Assembly: GCF_014647595.1 (NCBI RefSeq)
Contig: NZ_BMPM01000001.1
Span: 744,001-808,000, forward strand
Origin: Paenarthrobacter histidinolovorans
GTDB taxonomy: Bacteria; Actinomycetota; Actinomycetes; Actinomycetales; Micrococcaceae
DNA length: 64,000 bases
Direction of reading: 5' to 3'
Both the position numbers and the translations under genes were made by a program. The notes beneath the pieces are model-generated. The model had not been told where the DNA came from. It ran no database searches and worked only from the letters and a program-made list of their open reading frames with translations. Position 1 is the stretch's first letter. Every line of letters starts with the position of its first letter. Positions 52,534 through 62,780 of this stretch are shown one piece after another.

Positions 52534-53309
52534 CTTCAACTGCAGTAGCGTCCCCGTTGATGGTGGCCGCGGACGTCAACAAATGGCTTGGAAGCAATCA
52601 CATCCTCCGCGGTGTGGACATGAGCGTGGAGGCAGGCGAAATCGTCTGTGTCCTGGGGCCTTCCGGCTCGGGCAAGAGCACACTGCTGCGATGCATCAAT
52701 GGGCTTGAAAGCATCGAATCCGGCGTCATTTCCTTTGATGGAGACCGGGTTGGCTTCAAGACCCACAGGGGACAGCTTTATGAGCACACGGAGCGCGAAG
52801 CGGCCAGGATGCGGCGAAGAATCGGCATGGTCTTTCAACACTTCAACCTGTTCAACCACATGACCGTCCTCCAGAACGTCACCTATGGGCCACGGCACGT
52901 CCTTGGCATTTCACGGGCTGAAGCAAACAAGCTGGGCCTTGATGCCCTCAACAAAGTAGGCCTGGGCCTGAAGAAGGATTCCTACCCGGCTCAGCTTTCC
53001 GGCGGTCAGCAACAACGGGTCGCCATCGCACGAGCACTGGCCATGAAACCACAGCTAATGCTCTTCGACGAACCCACCAGCGCCTTGGACCCGGAACTGG
53101 TGGGCGATGTCCTGGCGGTCATGAAGCGGGTGGCTGAGGAGGGTATGACCATGATCATCGTTACCCATGAGATTGCCTTCGCCCGGGAAGTCGCGGACAG
53201 GGTGGTGTTCATGGACGAAGGAAGAATCATCGAATCGGGAACGGCCGCCGAAGTGCTGGACAACCCCACAAACGAACGCACCGCCAACTTCCTTCGACAC
53301 GTCAAATGA
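52530..53309 (+). CDS. Amino-acid ABC transporter ATP-binding protein
   Basis: This 259-residue ATPase (GlnQ type) has Walker [11 protein letters not shown]-loop MVFQHFNLF, signature LSGGQQQR, Walker B LMLFDEP and the switch His in [14 protein letters not shown]. The GTG start follows AGGA. It energises import by the upstream permease. Confidence 0.94.
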   Translation: MTSTAVASPLMVAADVNKWLGSNHILRGVDMSVEAGEIVCVLGPSGSGKSTLLRCINGLESIESGVISFDGDRVGFKTHRGQLYEHTEREAARMRRRIGMVFQHFNLFNHMTVLQNVTYGPRHVLGISRAEANKLGLDALNKVGLGLKKDSYPAQLSGGQQQRVAIARALAMKPQLMLFDEPTSALDPELVGDVLAVMKRVAEEGMTMIIVTHEIAFAREVADRVVFMDEGRIIESGTAAEVLDNPTNERTANFLRHVK

Positions 53310-53311
53310 CT

Positions 53312-53342
53312 GTGTGGGGTCCGGCTTGCCCGGACCCCACAC
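53312..53342 (+). terminator. Hairpin after the ATPase gene
   Basis: A perfect 13-bp stem (53312-53324 with 53330-53342) with a 5-nt loop starts 3 bp after the ATPase stop. No T-tract follows. It may end most transcripts, or attenuate expression of the regulator and cyclodeaminase genes behind it. Confidence 0.75.
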
Positions 53343-53363
53343 CATCAGAACAGGAACACGCCC

Positions 53364-54098
53364 ATGACTGAACCCGAACAGGACACCCCGGCCTCAACGT
53401 CCCGGACAACACTGGCGTACGTGCACATCAGGGACCGCATCATCAGCGGTGACCTCCCGCCGGGTACTTGGCTGCGGGAAAGGGAGCTGTCGTCCGAACT
53501 CAACGTTTCGCGTGTGCCGGTCCGGGAGGCCCTGCTCCAGCTTGAAGCAGACGGCTTCACCACCGTAGGGCCACGGCATGGTGCCTTGGTCCGGCAAATG
53601 ACCATTCAGGACGTCAACGAAGTCTTCGACATTCGCTTGAGCATAGAGGTCTCGGCGGCCAGCATCGCAGCCCGCCAGGTTGCAGATGGCGCGGCCACGG
53701 ACCGGCTGCTCGCCGTCATGGATCTCGCCGAGGACTTGGTGGAAAGCGACGATGAAGACCTCCGCGCCAAAACCAACGTGGCCATCCACGACGAGATCTT
53801 CCGGCTTACTGGCAACGAACTGCTGACGTCAGTCATACGCCCCGTGGCCAACCGCATGCGGTGGCTTTTCGGCAACGTAGTCCATCAGGACGCCGCCGTG
53901 CTCTGCCACGAACACAGGCAACTCTGCCAGGCGATCTGCATGGGACAAGCCGAACTTGCCTCGGCACTGGCCATCGCCCACATCGAGCACAGCCGGGCTC
54001 CTGCCATTTCCCAGCTTGAAGGGAAACTCCCGACCCGCCGCTCCCGGGGCGGTCAATCAACCAAGAACTCCTCACCACACGAACAGAGACGCCCATGA
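53364..54098 (+). CDS. GntR-family regulator, FCD (FadR) subfamily
   Basis: This 244-residue regulator has a winged HTH (about 15-80: IRDRIISGDLPPGTWLRERE and SELNVSRVPVREALLQLEAD). An all-helical FCD ligand domain follows, with metal-type residues in VAIHDEIFRLTGN and AVLCHEHRQLCQAI. It is likely the repressor of the whole operon, and the two GGTATRCC sites upstream of the amidohydrolase fit its subfamily. Confidence 0.9.
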   Translation: MTEPEQDTPASTSRTTLAYVHIRDRIISGDLPPGTWLRERELSSELNVSRVPVREALLQLEADGFTTVGPRHGALVRQMTIQDVNEVFDIRLSIEVSAASIAARQVADGAATDRLLAVMDLAEDLVESDDEDLRAKTNVAIHDEIFRLTGNELLTSVIRPVANRMRWLFGNVVHQDAAVLCHEHRQLCQAICMGQAELASALAIAHIEHSRAPAISQLEGKLPTRRSRGGQSTKNSSPHEQRRP

Positions 54099-55081
54099 CA
54101 CTCGTACTGACAGCTTCGGTTTTGGAGTCCCTGACGAACATGTCTGAAACCATTGCCGCCGTCGAACGCGGCTTTGGCGACATCGCCCGCGGAACCGCAG
54201 TCCAGCCGGGACCCGTATCCCTCCATTTGCCCACTTCCGAAGCCCGGCACCTTCTCATGGCCGGGCTCGCGGAGGCTCAACAGCTCGCGTCCGTGAAGTT
54301 GCTCTCCGACATACCCGACAACCACGCGCTCGGCCTGCCAACGCAGCGCTCCAGCATCCTCTTGGCTGATCGGCGAACCGGCGAAACACTCGCCCTCCTG
54401 GACGGCCGCATACCTACCCGGACCAGGACCGCTGCCGCCAGCGCCGTTGCCAGTAAGTACCTGGCGCGCCCCGACAGTTCAACCTTGGGCCTGGTGGGCG
54501 CAGGTGCATTGGCAATCGCACATGTGGAGGCGATGCTGCATGTTCTTCCCATCGAAAAGGTAGTTGTGTGGTCCCGCAGCGCAACCACCCTGGCAGCATT
54601 CAAAGCCAAGACAGCCCACCACCCGGTCCAAGTAGAGACGGCATCCAACATCCAGCACGTGCTTGAAGCCGCCGACATCCTGTGCACCCTTACCCCGTCC
54701 GTGGAACCCTTGGTGAGGGGTGACTGGTTCCGCCCGGGAATACACATCAACGCAGTGGGCGCACGGCCACGGCCCACGCATCGCGAAATCGATTCAGAAG
54801 GAATGCGGAGGGCGCGGGTATTTGTGGACAGCCTGGCGACGGCAAAGGAGAAATCCGGTGACCTCATGATGGCTGTCTCGGAAGGAGCCATGACAGTTGA
54901 GGACATCCAGGGCGAGCTTGGCCCGGTGATTACCCAAGACATTCCGGGACGCATTAACGCGGACGATATTACGCTCTTCAATTCTGTGGGAATCGGAATG
55001 CTGGACCTCGCGATCGGGCGGCTGCTCTACGACACGGCAGTGCTCCACGGTCTGGGGATCGACGTCGACATGGCCCGGTGA
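54095..55081 (+). CDS. Ornithine cyclodeaminase/mu-crystallin family protein
   Basis: This 328-residue enzyme has a Rossmann domain (LGLVGAGALAIAHVEAML) and the family C-terminal block (LFNSVGIGMLDLAIGRLLYD). Members act on ornithine, lysine, proline, alanine or N-alkyl amino acids, or as imine reductases, with NAD(P). The key lysine region is VKLLSDIPDNHALGLPTQ. It overlaps the GntR stop (ATGA). It probably processes the amino acid released or imported by the other gene products. Confidence 0.88.
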   Translation: MTLVLTASVLESLTNMSETIAAVERGFGDIARGTAVQPGPVSLHLPTSEARHLLMAGLAEAQQLASVKLLSDIPDNHALGLPTQRSSILLADRRTGETLALLDGRIPTRTRTAAASAVASKYLARPDSSTLGLVGAGALAIAHVEAMLHVLPIEKVVVWSRSATTLAAFKAKTAHHPVQVETASNIQHVLEAADILCTLTPSVEPLVRGDWFRPGIHINAVGARPRPTHREIDSEGMRRARVFVDSLATAKEKSGDLMMAVSEGAMTVEDIQGELGPVITQDIPGRINADDITLFNSVGIGMLDLAIGRLLYDTAVLHGLGIDVDMAR

Positions 55082-55142
55082 GGCGCTGGCGTACCGCGGG
55101 TCCGGGACTGCAAAATGGCCTTAGGGCAGAAATTGGGGGATC

Positions 55143-56357
55143 ATGGGAAATTTTCGTTCGTTCGCGTTGAAGTCAGCGGTACTTGCCGTCTTGGTCATGG
55201 GACCAGTCGGCGTTGCTCCGGCGATCGCTGATGAAGGCACCGGGTCAACGCCGCAAGTATCCGAATTTGTCCCGCCCATAGTGGGGCTCCCATACGTAGG
55301 GTCCGAGCTGACCTTGGGGATAGCGCAGTTCCAGAAGTGCAAGACCGAGGACGCCCCGAACGGGTTCGTCCTCGAATGGCTCAGCAACGGTGATCCGTTG
55401 CCTGCGGAGCGGCAAGGGGAATTCCTGAAACTCATCCCCGAGGACCGAGGCAACCGCATCTCCATGGTTGTCCACACCACGTGCGAAACACCGAAGGTCT
55501 TCCACAGCAGGGAGACGCCTCCCATTGAAGCATCCAACCGTGCCATGGGCTGGACAGGCCGGGGCAACTTTGAACTGCTGGGCCGCACGAATGACGGGGA
55601 CCTGGTTCTCTATCCACGGACGTACGAGCCGAAATGGATTTACTGGGGGCCGGGTACAGAGCTCCTCCAGTTCCCCAGCTCCTGGGACGAACCCCGAGTG
55701 GTCGGAACGGGATGGAACATCTTCGACATCGTCTTCTCCCCGGGCGACTTCGACGGAGACGGAAACAACGACGTTCTGGGCCGTGACGCCACAGGTAACC
55801 TGCACCTCTACCCCGGCGACGGGGACGGCGGCTGGCTCCCACCCAAACAGGTCGGATCCGGCTGGAACATCTTCGACTCGATCGTCGGTCCCGGGGATTT
55901 CAACGGTGACGGCATCAACGACGTCCTCGCCCGTGACCGCTCAGGTAACCTGCACCTCTACCCCGGCGACGGCACCGGAGGATGGCTTGCGCCGTCACGA
56001 GTAGGTTCAGGCTGGCAGATCTTCGACAAGATCATCGCGGCCGGAGATTCCACCGGTGACGGGACCCCGGACATCTTCGCCCGAGACCGCAGCGGCTTCC
56101 TCTATCAGTACCCCACCAACGGGCACGGGGGCTGGAACCCACCATTGTGGGTGGGCCATGGCTGGGGTGAAATGACGGAAATCAGCAGCGCCGGCCCCTA
56201 CACCAAGGCATACAACACTTCCAGGAACGACCTCATCGCCTATAACCACGACGGCGATCTCTTCCTCTACGCCAACATCGGCGTAGACGGCGACTACTCG
56301 CTCTTCAACCAGGGCCAACCCGGAACCGGATGGGACATCTTCAAAGACCTCATCTGA
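55143..56357 (+). CDS. Secreted FG-GAP/VCBS repeat protein
   Basis: This 404-residue protein has a signal peptide (cleavage near PAIAD). A region of about 120 residues follows (VPPIVGLPYVGSELTLG), resembling the end of a Bacterial Ig or CAP-type domain. Then come four to five propeller repeats with DFNGDGINDVLARDRSGNLH and DFDGDGNNDVLGRD calcium loops. The blades share the GSGWNIFD and LYPGDG patterns with the repeats of the S8 protease at 13997-16213. It lacks a protease domain. Its ligand or partner is unknown; adhesion is one guess. Confidence 0.87.
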   Translation: MGNFRSFALKSAVLAVLVMGPVGVAPAIADEGTGSTPQVSEFVPPIVGLPYVGSELTLGIAQFQKCKTEDAPNGFVLEWLSNGDPLPAERQGEFLKLIPEDRGNRISMVVHTTCETPKVFHSRETPPIEASNRAMGWTGRGNFELLGRTNDGDLVLYPRTYEPKWIYWGPGTELLQFPSSWDEPRVVGTGWNIFDIVFSPGDFDGDGNNDVLGRDATGNLHLYPGDGDGGWLPPKQVGSGWNIFDSIVGPGDFNGDGINDVLARDRSGNLHLYPGDGTGGWLAPSRVGSGWQIFDKIIAAGDSTGDGTPDIFARDRSGFLYQYPTNGHGGWNPPLWVGHGWGEMTEISSAGPYTKAYNTSRNDLIAYNHDGDLFLYANIGVDGDYSLFNQGQPGTGWDIFKDLI

Positions 56358-56475
56358 TGGTGAGACTCAGAATCAGCAGTACATACTGCTTCCAATAGCC
56401 GGGTCCGCCGGGCCTCCGTCCGGAGCTGGCTCACGCAAAAGCCGGCGGCAGCAACGCCGTCGTAATTTTCCGCCC

Positions 56476-57873
56476 TTAACCGATGATCGGCCGTTCCTCC
56501 GGGAGATTGAACAGTCTTGGCCGGGAGGCCAGCGCGATGGCTGAGGCCACGGTGACTGAGCCGATACGGCCTGTGAACATCAAGGCCATCAGCACCCACT
56601 CGGCTGTAGGCGGCAGGTGGTAGGTGATCCCAGTACTGAGGCCCACCGTGCCGAAAGCGGAGATGGTTTCGAACAGCACCTTCTCCAGGCTGTAGTCGGT
56701 AACCATGAGGAGCAGCAGTGTCCCCAGGATGACGGCCCCCACACCCAGCAGGGCCACAGTGAGCGCCTGTCGTTGAGTGGAAGAGCTGATGGAGCGGTGC
56801 GCGATGGTGACCTGCTCGCGTCCCCGGACCTCGTTCCAGATGGCGAAGCCCAGAACCAGGAAGGTGGTGATCTTGATACCGCCGGCCGTTCCCGCGCTAC
56901 CGCCGCCGATGAACATCAAAATGTTGGTGATCATCAAGGTTTCCGGCGTGGCCGCACCGTAGTCGATGCTGTTGAAGCCCGCCGTCCTGGGGAACACGCT
57001 GCCTGCCAGGGAACCCAGCAATTTCCCACCAAAACTCAGTGGTCCCAAAGTCTCCGCGCGGTTCCATTCGAAAGCGGCGAACAGGACTGCGCCAACGGCC
57101 AGCAGCAGCAACGAACCATACAGGGTCAGGCGAAGGTGGATGGTCCAGTTCTTGAACTTGAGCCCGGTCCTGAACAACTGGATGATCACCGGGAACCCCA
57201 AGCCTCCGGCAACGATGGCCGCGCAAATGGGGACGATGATCCAGGGGTCCTCGGCGAATCCAATGAGGTTGTCGCTGTACAAGGCAAAGCCTGCGTTGTT
57301 GAAAGCGGAAATGGCATGGAAGATCCCATGCCATAGAGCGGTACCAAGGTTGTCGTCGTAAGCGATCCAGAAGCGCGCCGTGAGGACGAGCGCCGTGGAA
57401 GCTTCGAAAACAGCCATGATTTTGAGGACCTTGAAGAGTACGGACTTCACATCTCCGAAGTTCAGGGTGTGGGTCTCCGATTGCGCCACCAGCTGGCCAC
57501 GCAGGCCAATGGTCTTGCGAACAAACAAAGCCAGCAAGGTTGCCAAAGACATGATCCCGAAGCCACCCACTTGAATCAGCCCCAGAATCACGGCATGCCC
57601 GAACGGCGTCCAGAACGTGGCAGTGTCCACGGTGATGAGACCGGTGACGCACACAGAAGACACGGCAGTGAAGAACGCGGTGGTGACGACGTCGCCGGTC
57701 TCGCCGGCCCGGGAAATGGGCAGCATCAACATGCCGGCGCCCACGATGATCACAGCCAGGAACGCAAGCGGGACTAAACGGACGGGATGAAGGAGCGCCG
57801 ACATCAGCCGCTGTCCTTGCTCGGCAACAGCCACTTGCAGCGGGCTGCGGCGGGATAAGGTGCGTTCAGTCAT
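56476..57873 (-). CDS. TrkH/KtrB-family potassium uptake protein
   Basis: This 465-residue channel-like transporter has four repeated M1-P-M2 units. The selectivity-filter regions are visible: SSVCVTGLIT, AISAFNNAGFA, FPRTAGFNSI and GTVGLSTGITY, all with the conserved glycine. A KtrA/TrkA partner is not in the window. The ATG at 57873 has GGAAAG six bases upstream. It is divergent from the kdp genes, so both potassium systems share a 240-bp control region. Confidence 0.92.
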   Translation of the reverse strand: MTERTLSRRSPLQVAVAEQGQRLMSALLHPVRLVPLAFLAVIIVGAGMLMLPISRAGETGDVVTTAFFTAVSSVCVTGLITVDTATFWTPFGHAVILGLIQVGGFGIMSLATLLALFVRKTIGLRGQLVAQSETHTLNFGDVKSVLFKVLKIMAVFEASTALVLTARFWIAYDDNLGTALWHGIFHAISAFNNAGFALYSDNLIGFAEDPWIIVPICAAIVAGGLGFPVIIQLFRTGLKFKNWTIHLRLTLYGSLLLLAVGAVLFAAFEWNRAETLGPLSFGGKLLGSLAGSVFPRTAGFNSIDYGAATPETLMITNILMFIGGGSAGTAGGIKITTFLVLGFAIWNEVRGREQVTIAHRSISSSTQRQALTVALLGVGAVILGTLLLLMVTDYSLEKVLFETISAFGTVGLSTGITYHLPPTAEWVLMALMFTGRIGSVTVASAIALASRPRLFNLPEERPIIG

Positions 57874-57960
57874 GCCCATCTTTCCAGTGGTTAAGGTTCG
57901 TGCCGAAAATAGCACCGACCACCAAAGAACGGGCAGGAACCAGGCCGATCTTGACGAATC

Positions 57961-58098
57961 CTTAACGCCTCCCAAACGCCCCGGCGTTAAGACCGCATCA
58001 AGATTTCCCACGTCCGCATTAAGGAACCGTAAGGAACGTCTTTTCGCCACTTTTGCAGGAGTTGACTGGCATCAGCCCCAGAAGAAGGGGCACTGATG
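57961..58098 (+). promoter_or_regulatory. kdp control region and leader hairpin
   Basis: The gap between the TrkH and kdp genes holds an inverted repeat (CTTAACGCC at 57961-57969, GGCGTTAAG at 57983-57991). It also holds a 10-bp direct repeat of TAAGGAAC (58020 and 58030), which fits an OmpR-family (KdpE-like) site. A hairpin spans 58070-58098 (CATCAG.CCCC paired with GGGG.CTGATG, 2-nt bulge). It ends just before the AAAGGA ribosome site of the first small gene. No known K+-responsive riboswitch consensus was recognised. Confidence 0.5.
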
Positions 58099-58111
58099 AA
58101 AGGACGTTCCA

Positions 58112-58225
58112 GTGGCCGACGTGGCTGTTGTGGTGATTCTTGTGGTGAGCATGGGAATCGTGATGTGGGTGGCCCACCTGTTGGGCAAGATGGTGGACGG
58201 CGAAGGCCCGGTGAGTGGGCGATGA
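58112..58225 (+). CDS. Small membrane peptide upstream of kdpF
   Basis: A 37-residue frame from GTG (AAAGGA eight bases upstream) encodes one hydrophobic helix (VAVVVILVVSMGIVMWVAHL) and a polar tail ending GPVSGR. Its stop overlaps the ATG of kdpF (ATGA). The coupling strongly suggests a translated gene. Its function is unknown; a second KdpF-like accessory peptide is possible. Confidence 0.65.
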   Translation: MADVAVVVILVVSMGIVMWVAHLLGKMVDGEGPVSGR

Positions 58226-58320
58226 ACGCGGACGCGATCATGTGGGTCAGCCTGTTCATCCTCGGCCTGGCTGTGGCAGGGTACCTGCTGGCAGTGCTCC
58301 TCAACCCGGAAAAGTGGTGA
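58222..58320 (+). CDS. kdpF: Potassium-transporting ATPase subunit F
   Basis: This 32-residue single-helix peptide ends with YLLAVLLNPEKW, the typical KdpF signature. It stabilises the KdpFABC complex in the membrane. The ATG overlaps the stop of the preceding peptide gene, and kdpA follows within 7 bp. Confidence 0.9.
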   Translation: MNADAIMWVSLFILGLAVAGYLLAVLLNPEKW

Positions 58321-58326
58321 CCCCGG

Positions 58327-59994
58327 GTGGTCTTCAGCACTGCATCCTTCATCACCCAAGTTGCCGTACTCGTTCTGGTCCTGGTTCTGCTGCACAAGCC
58401 TTTGGGCGTGTACATGGCCCGGGTCTTCTCCGGCACCAAACACTCAAAGCCTGAAAAGGTCCTCTACCGCCTGGCCGGAGTGGACGCCGGGACTGAACAG
58501 AGCTGGTCTGTCTATCTGCGCAGCGTTCTGCTCTTCTCCCTGATCTCCATTCTTGTGATCTTCGCTTTGCAGCGTCTCCAGGACGTGCTCCCGGGCAGCA
58601 ACTCCCTGCCGGGCGTGGACCCATGGGTTGCCATGAACACCGCCATCTCGTTCGTCACCAACACCAACTGGCAAACGTACGTTCCCGAGGCCACTGTGGG
58701 CATCTTCGTCCAGATGTGCCTGCTTGCCGTGCAGAACTTCCTCTCGGCAGCAGTGGGAATCGTGGTGGTAGTGGCCCTGATCCGCGGCATCGTCAGAACC
58801 ACAACCGACCGGCTGGGCAACTTCTGGGTAGACCTGGCACGCGCTTCGTTCCGCATCCTGCTGCCCATCGCCACCGTAGCGGCAATCGCCTTGGTGATTG
58901 GCGGCGTCGTACAGAACTTCTGGTCCACCGACGTCACGAACGCCGCCACCGGCGCCGCCCAGACCATTCCCGGCGGTCCGGTGGCCTCGCAGGAAGCCAT
59001 CAAAGTCCTGGGCACCAACGGAGGCGGCTACTTCAACGCCAACTCAGCCCACCCCTTCGAAAACCCGAACGTCTTCACCAGCCTGTTCCAGGTGTTCCTC
59101 ATCCTCCTCATCCCTTCAGCACTGCCCTACATGTACGGGCGGATGGTCGGGGACCAACGGCAGGGTTACACCGTCGCCGCGGTGATGGGGGCCCTCTGGT
59201 TGACCTCGACGTGCCTCATGGCGTGGGCGGTCTCCTCCGCACAAGGAACATCGACGGCGGCAGCCGGCGGCCTGGGTGAAGGCTTCGAACAGCGCCTCGG
59301 CCCCGCGGCCAGTTCCATCTTCGCCGCGTCCACAACCCTGACCTCCACCGGAGCGGTGAACGTCGCCCACGACTCGCTGCCTCCCCTGGCCGGCGGCGTC
59401 GCGATGCTGAACATGATGCTCGGCGAAGTGGCCCCCGGCGGAACAGGATCCGGGCTCTACGGCATGCTGGTCCTGGCCATCATCGCGGTCTTCATTGCAG
59501 GGCTGATGGTGGGGCGGACCCCGGAATTCCTGGGCAAGAAAATCACGCCCCGCGAAATGAAAATCGCGGCCCTCTACATCCTGGTGACCCCCACCCTGGT
59601 GCTGGTACTCGCAGCGGTTTCGGCACTCCTGCCGGAAGTAATGGCAAATGCCCCGGCATCAGGACCGCATCAATTCAGCGAACTGCTCTACGCGTTCACC
59701 TCCGGCGCCAACAACAACGGCTCAGCCTTCGGCGGCATCACCAGCTCCGGTCCCTACCTCTCCACCCTGTTGGGGCTCGCCATGCTGTTGGGCCGGTTCC
59801 TGCCCATTGCCCTGGTCCTCGCGCTCGCAGGCTCCCTGGCACGGCAAAGGAAAGTCCCTGCCTCCTCCGGCACGGTACCAACCCACGGCCCGCTGTTCGG
59901 CTCACTGCTGCTGGCCGTGACCGTGATCCTCACCGCGCTCAGCTACTTCCCCGCCCTGGCTCTGGGCCCCCTCGCAGAAGGACTTATCAAATGA
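58327..59994 (+). CDS. kdpA: Potassium-transporting ATPase subunit A
   Basis: This 555-residue channel-like subunit binds and translocates K+. It has the family blocks [15 protein letters not shown] and [19 protein letters not shown], the latter with selectivity-filter glycines, and [13 protein letters not shown]. About ten helices are visible. The GTG at 58327 leaves the usual short N-terminus before the first helix. Its stop overlaps kdpB (ATGA). Confidence 0.95.
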   Translation: MVFSTASFITQVAVLVLVLVLLHKPLGVYMARVFSGTKHSKPEKVLYRLAGVDAGTEQSWSVYLRSVLLFSLISILVIFALQRLQDVLPGSNSLPGVDPWVAMNTAISFVTNTNWQTYVPEATVGIFVQMCLLAVQNFLSAAVGIVVVVALIRGIVRTTTDRLGNFWVDLARASFRILLPIATVAAIALVIGGVVQNFWSTDVTNAATGAAQTIPGGPVASQEAIKVLGTNGGGYFNANSAHPFENPNVFTSLFQVFLILLIPSALPYMYGRMVGDQRQGYTVAAVMGALWLTSTCLMAWAVSSAQGTSTAAAGGLGEGFEQRLGPAASSIFAASTTLTSTGAVNVAHDSLPPLAGGVAMLNMMLGEVAPGGTGSGLYGMLVLAIIAVFIAGLMVGRTPEFLGKKITPREMKIAALYILVTPTLVLVLAAVSALLPEVMANAPASGPHQFSELLYAFTSGANNNGSAFGGITSSGPYLSTLLGLAMLLGRFLPIALVLALAGSLARQRKVPASSGTVPTHGPLFGSLLLAVTVILTALSYFPALALGPLAEGLIK

Positions 59995-62126
59995 CCAACT
60001 CCAGCACGGCTCCGGCCGCGGAGTCCGAAAACCTCAGCCATCCCGTTGACGCTCCGCCCGTTCCACCGGAACACAAGCACCACACCAAGGCGCCGGCCAA
60101 GCTCAATGCCGCCTCGTTGCGGGCAGCCCTCCCGGTCGCGTTCAAAAAGCTCGACCCCCGGCAAATGGTCCATTCCCCCGTGATGTTCGTTGTGCTGGTG
60201 GGAGCAGCCGCCTGCACTGTCATCAGCGCCGTGAAGCCCGACATTTTCGGTATCGCGGTCACCGCATGGCTGTGGCTGACAGTGCTGTTCGGAACACTGT
60301 CCGAAGCCATCGCCGAAGGCCGCGGAAAAGCCCAGGCGGACAGTCTGCGGGCAAGCCGCCAGGGCGTCATGGCCCGGCTCCGCCAGGACGACGGGACCAC
60401 CAAAGAGGTGGCCGGCACTGACTTGAAGCTCAACGACGTCGTCATCTGCGAAGCCGGGGACGTCATCCCCTCCGACGGCGAAATCATCGAAGGCCTGGCA
60501 AGCGTGGACGAGTCCACCATCACCGGCGAATCAGCCCCCGTCATCCGGGAATCCGGCGGCGACAGGTCCTCGGTCACCGGCGGGACCAGGGTCCTCTCCG
60601 ACAGGATCGTCGTGCGCATCACCGCAGAGCCCGGCGAAACGTTCATCGACAGGATGATCAAGCTGGTGGAAGGCGCCGTCCGGCAAAAGACCCCCAACGA
60701 GATCGCCCTCCACGTCCTGCTCGTCTCACTGACCATCGTGTTCCTGGTAGTGACCATGGCCCTGGCGCCCTTCGCGTCACTGGCGAACGCCACGCCCTCG
60801 CCCATCGTGCTGGTTGCCCTGCTGGTCTGCCTCATCCCCACCACCATCGGTGCGTTGGTCCCGGCCATCGGCATTGCGGGCATGGACCGGCTGGTACAGC
60901 ACAATGTGCTGGCCACCTCCGGCCGGGCCGTGGAAACAGCCGGCGACATCACCACCCTGCTGTTGGACAAGACCGGCACCATCACCTACGGAAACCGCCG
61001 CGCCGTGAACTTCTTCCCGGCCAACGACGTCGAACTCGATGAACTCACCGCCGCCGCCCGGCTCTCCAGCCTGGCCGACGAAACACCGGAAGGCCGTTCC
61101 ATCGTGGAGCTCGCCGACGCCCGCGGCATCGGCGGCCCCGACCTCGCCGGCCTGCGCACCGCCTACTCCGACATCACCATTGTGGAGTTCACCGCCAGCA
61201 CACGCATGAGTGGTCTGGACCTGGACGGTCGCCTCATCCGCAAAGGTGCGGCGTCCGCCGTCGCGCATTTCGTCACCGACGCCGGCGGCCGGCTCCCAGC
61301 CGAAGTCCAGCGCCGCGTCCAGGAGATTTCCGCCCAAGGCGGCACCCCACTGCTGGTAGCCGAAAACACGCACGACGGCGGCGCACGGGTTCTGGGAACC
61401 GTGCACCTGGCCGATGTGGTCAAGCCAGGCATGAAAGCCCGCTTCGCCGAGCTGCGCGCCATGGGGATCCGAACCGTGATGATCACCGGCGACAACCCGG
61501 TGACGGCCAAAGCGATCGCCGCGGAAGCCGGCGTGGACGACTTCGTGGCCGAAGCCACGCCCGAGGACAAACTCGACGTCATCCGCCGGGAACAAGGCGA
61601 AGGGCGCCTGGTGGCCATGACCGGCGACGGCACCAACGATGCCCCGGCGCTTGCGGCAGCGGACGTTGGAGTGGCCATGAATTCCGGTACACCGGCGGCC
61701 AAAGAAGCAGCCAACATGGTGGACCTCGACTCGGACCCCACCAAACTGATCAACATTGTGGGCATCGGCAAGCAGCTGCTCATCACCCGGGGTGCCCTGA
61801 CCACGTTCTCCGTGGCCAACGATGTTGCCAAGTACTTCGCCATTGTCCCGGCGCTCTTCACAGCGGCGTTCCCCGGGCTTGGGCTGCTGAACATCATGGG
61901 ACTGGCCAGTCCGGCGTCGGCCATCCTGTCGGCCGTGATCTTCAACGCCCTCATCATCGTCGTCCTGGTTCCCCTGGCACTGCGGGGCGTGAAGTACCGG
62001 GCAGTGTCCGCCAACCAGGCCCTGGGCCGCAACCTGCTGCTCTACGGACTGGGAGGGTTGGTTGCCCCGTTCCTCGGAATCAAACTCATCGACCTGGTCC
62101 TCTCCCTCATCCCAGGCATCGGCTAG
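59991..62126 (+). CDS. kdpB: Potassium-transporting P-type ATPase subunit B
   Basis: This 711-residue catalytic subunit has TGES (178-181), the phosphorylation site DKTGT (Asp326) and the hinge motif [12 protein letters not shown] proline-rich N-terminal extension of about 45 residues ([14 protein letters not shown]) is longer than in E. coli KdpB. It hydrolyses ATP to drive KdpA. Confidence 0.96.
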   Translation: MTNSSTAPAAESENLSHPVDAPPVPPEHKHHTKAPAKLNAASLRAALPVAFKKLDPRQMVHSPVMFVVLVGAAACTVISAVKPDIFGIAVTAWLWLTVLFGTLSEAIAEGRGKAQADSLRASRQGVMARLRQDDGTTKEVAGTDLKLNDVVICEAGDVIPSDGEIIEGLASVDESTITGESAPVIRESGGDRSSVTGGTRVLSDRIVVRITAEPGETFIDRMIKLVEGAVRQKTPNEIALHVLLVSLTIVFLVVTMALAPFASLANATPSPIVLVALLVCLIPTTIGALVPAIGIAGMDRLVQHNVLATSGRAVETAGDITTLLLDKTGTITYGNRRAVNFFPANDVELDELTAAARLSSLADETPEGRSIVELADARGIGGPDLAGLRTAYSDITIVEFTASTRMSGLDLDGRLIRKGAASAVAHFVTDAGGRLPAEVQRRVQEISAQGGTPLLVAENTHDGGARVLGTVHLADVVKPGMKARFAELRAMGIRTVMITGDNPVTAKAIAAEAGVDDFVAEATPEDKLDVIRREQGEGRLVAMTGDGTNDAPALAAADVGVAMNSGTPAAKEAANMVDLDSDPTKLINIVGIGKQLLITRGALTTFSVANDVAKYFAIVPALFTAAFPGLGLLNIMGLASPASAILSAVIFNALIIVVLVPLALRGVKYRAVSANQALGRNLLLYGLGGLVAPFLGIKLIDLVLSLIPGIG

Positions 62127-62135
62127 GAGCCACCC

Positions 62136-62747
62136 ATGAACACCATTTCCGGATACCTCCGCCAAGCAGGCACCGCAGCCAGGTTCCTGCTGCTGGCAAC
62201 CATTGTGCTGGGGCTGCTCTACCCCCTGGCCGTCTTCGGCGCAGGACAGCTGGTTGCGCCGTTCCAAGCCAACGGGTCCATCGTGAAGGACTCCGCCGGG
62301 CAGCCCGCGGCATCGGCGCTCATAGTGCAGGCTGCCGCAGATTCATCGGGCACACAGAGCCCGCAGTGGTTCCATGCCCGGCCGTCGGCAGTCAATTGGG
62401 ACCCGGCGTCGTCCTCTGCCAGCAACCTCGGGCCCAACGATCCCAAACTCCTGGACGCCGTGAACAGCAACCGGGCAGCGATCGCGGCAGAGGAGGGCGC
62501 CAGCCCGTCCGACGTTCCCGCCGATGCCCTCACGGCCAGCGGATCGGGACTGGATCCGCACATTTCCAAGGCCTACGCGGATCTTCAGGTCCAACGGGTG
62601 GCCCAAGCCCACGGATTGGAAGCAACCGACGTTCAGACGTTGGTGGACCAGCAGACCAGCAGCGGGCTCGAGGCATTCCTCAGCCAGCCATCGGTCAACG
62701 TGACACTGCTGAATCTCGATGTCGCCCGGCTGGCCGCGAACCCGTAA
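62136..62747 (+). CDS. kdpC: Potassium-transporting ATPase subunit C
   Basis: This 203-residue subunit has an N-terminal membrane helix (TIVLGLLYPLAVFGAGQLV) and a periplasmic-type domain. The family blocks include WFHARPSAVNWDPASSSASN and GSGLDPHISKAYADLQ. It supports ATP binding by KdpB. It starts 9 bp after kdpB. Confidence 0.95.
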   Translation: MNTISGYLRQAGTAARFLLLATIVLGLLYPLAVFGAGQLVAPFQANGSIVKDSAGQPAASALIVQAAADSSGTQSPQWFHARPSAVNWDPASSSASNLGPNDPKLLDAVNSNRAAIAAEEGASPSDVPADALTASGSGLDPHISKAYADLQVQRVAQAHGLEATDVQTLVDQQTSSGLEAFLSQPSVNVTLLNLDVARLAANP

Positions 62748-62780
62748 TCAGCTGCGGTTCCCGAGTGGAAGAATGAGGAC

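Noticed and set aside
57880..58111. Cyclic-di-AMP (ydaO-type) riboswitch before kdp
   Set aside because: The region is short and I could not match the conserved ydaO core; only a simple hairpin is supported.
60777..62267. 496-codon open frame on the reverse strand
   Set aside because: It is antisense to kdpB, whose P-type ATPase motifs are unambiguous; the long frame results from high G+C at third positions.
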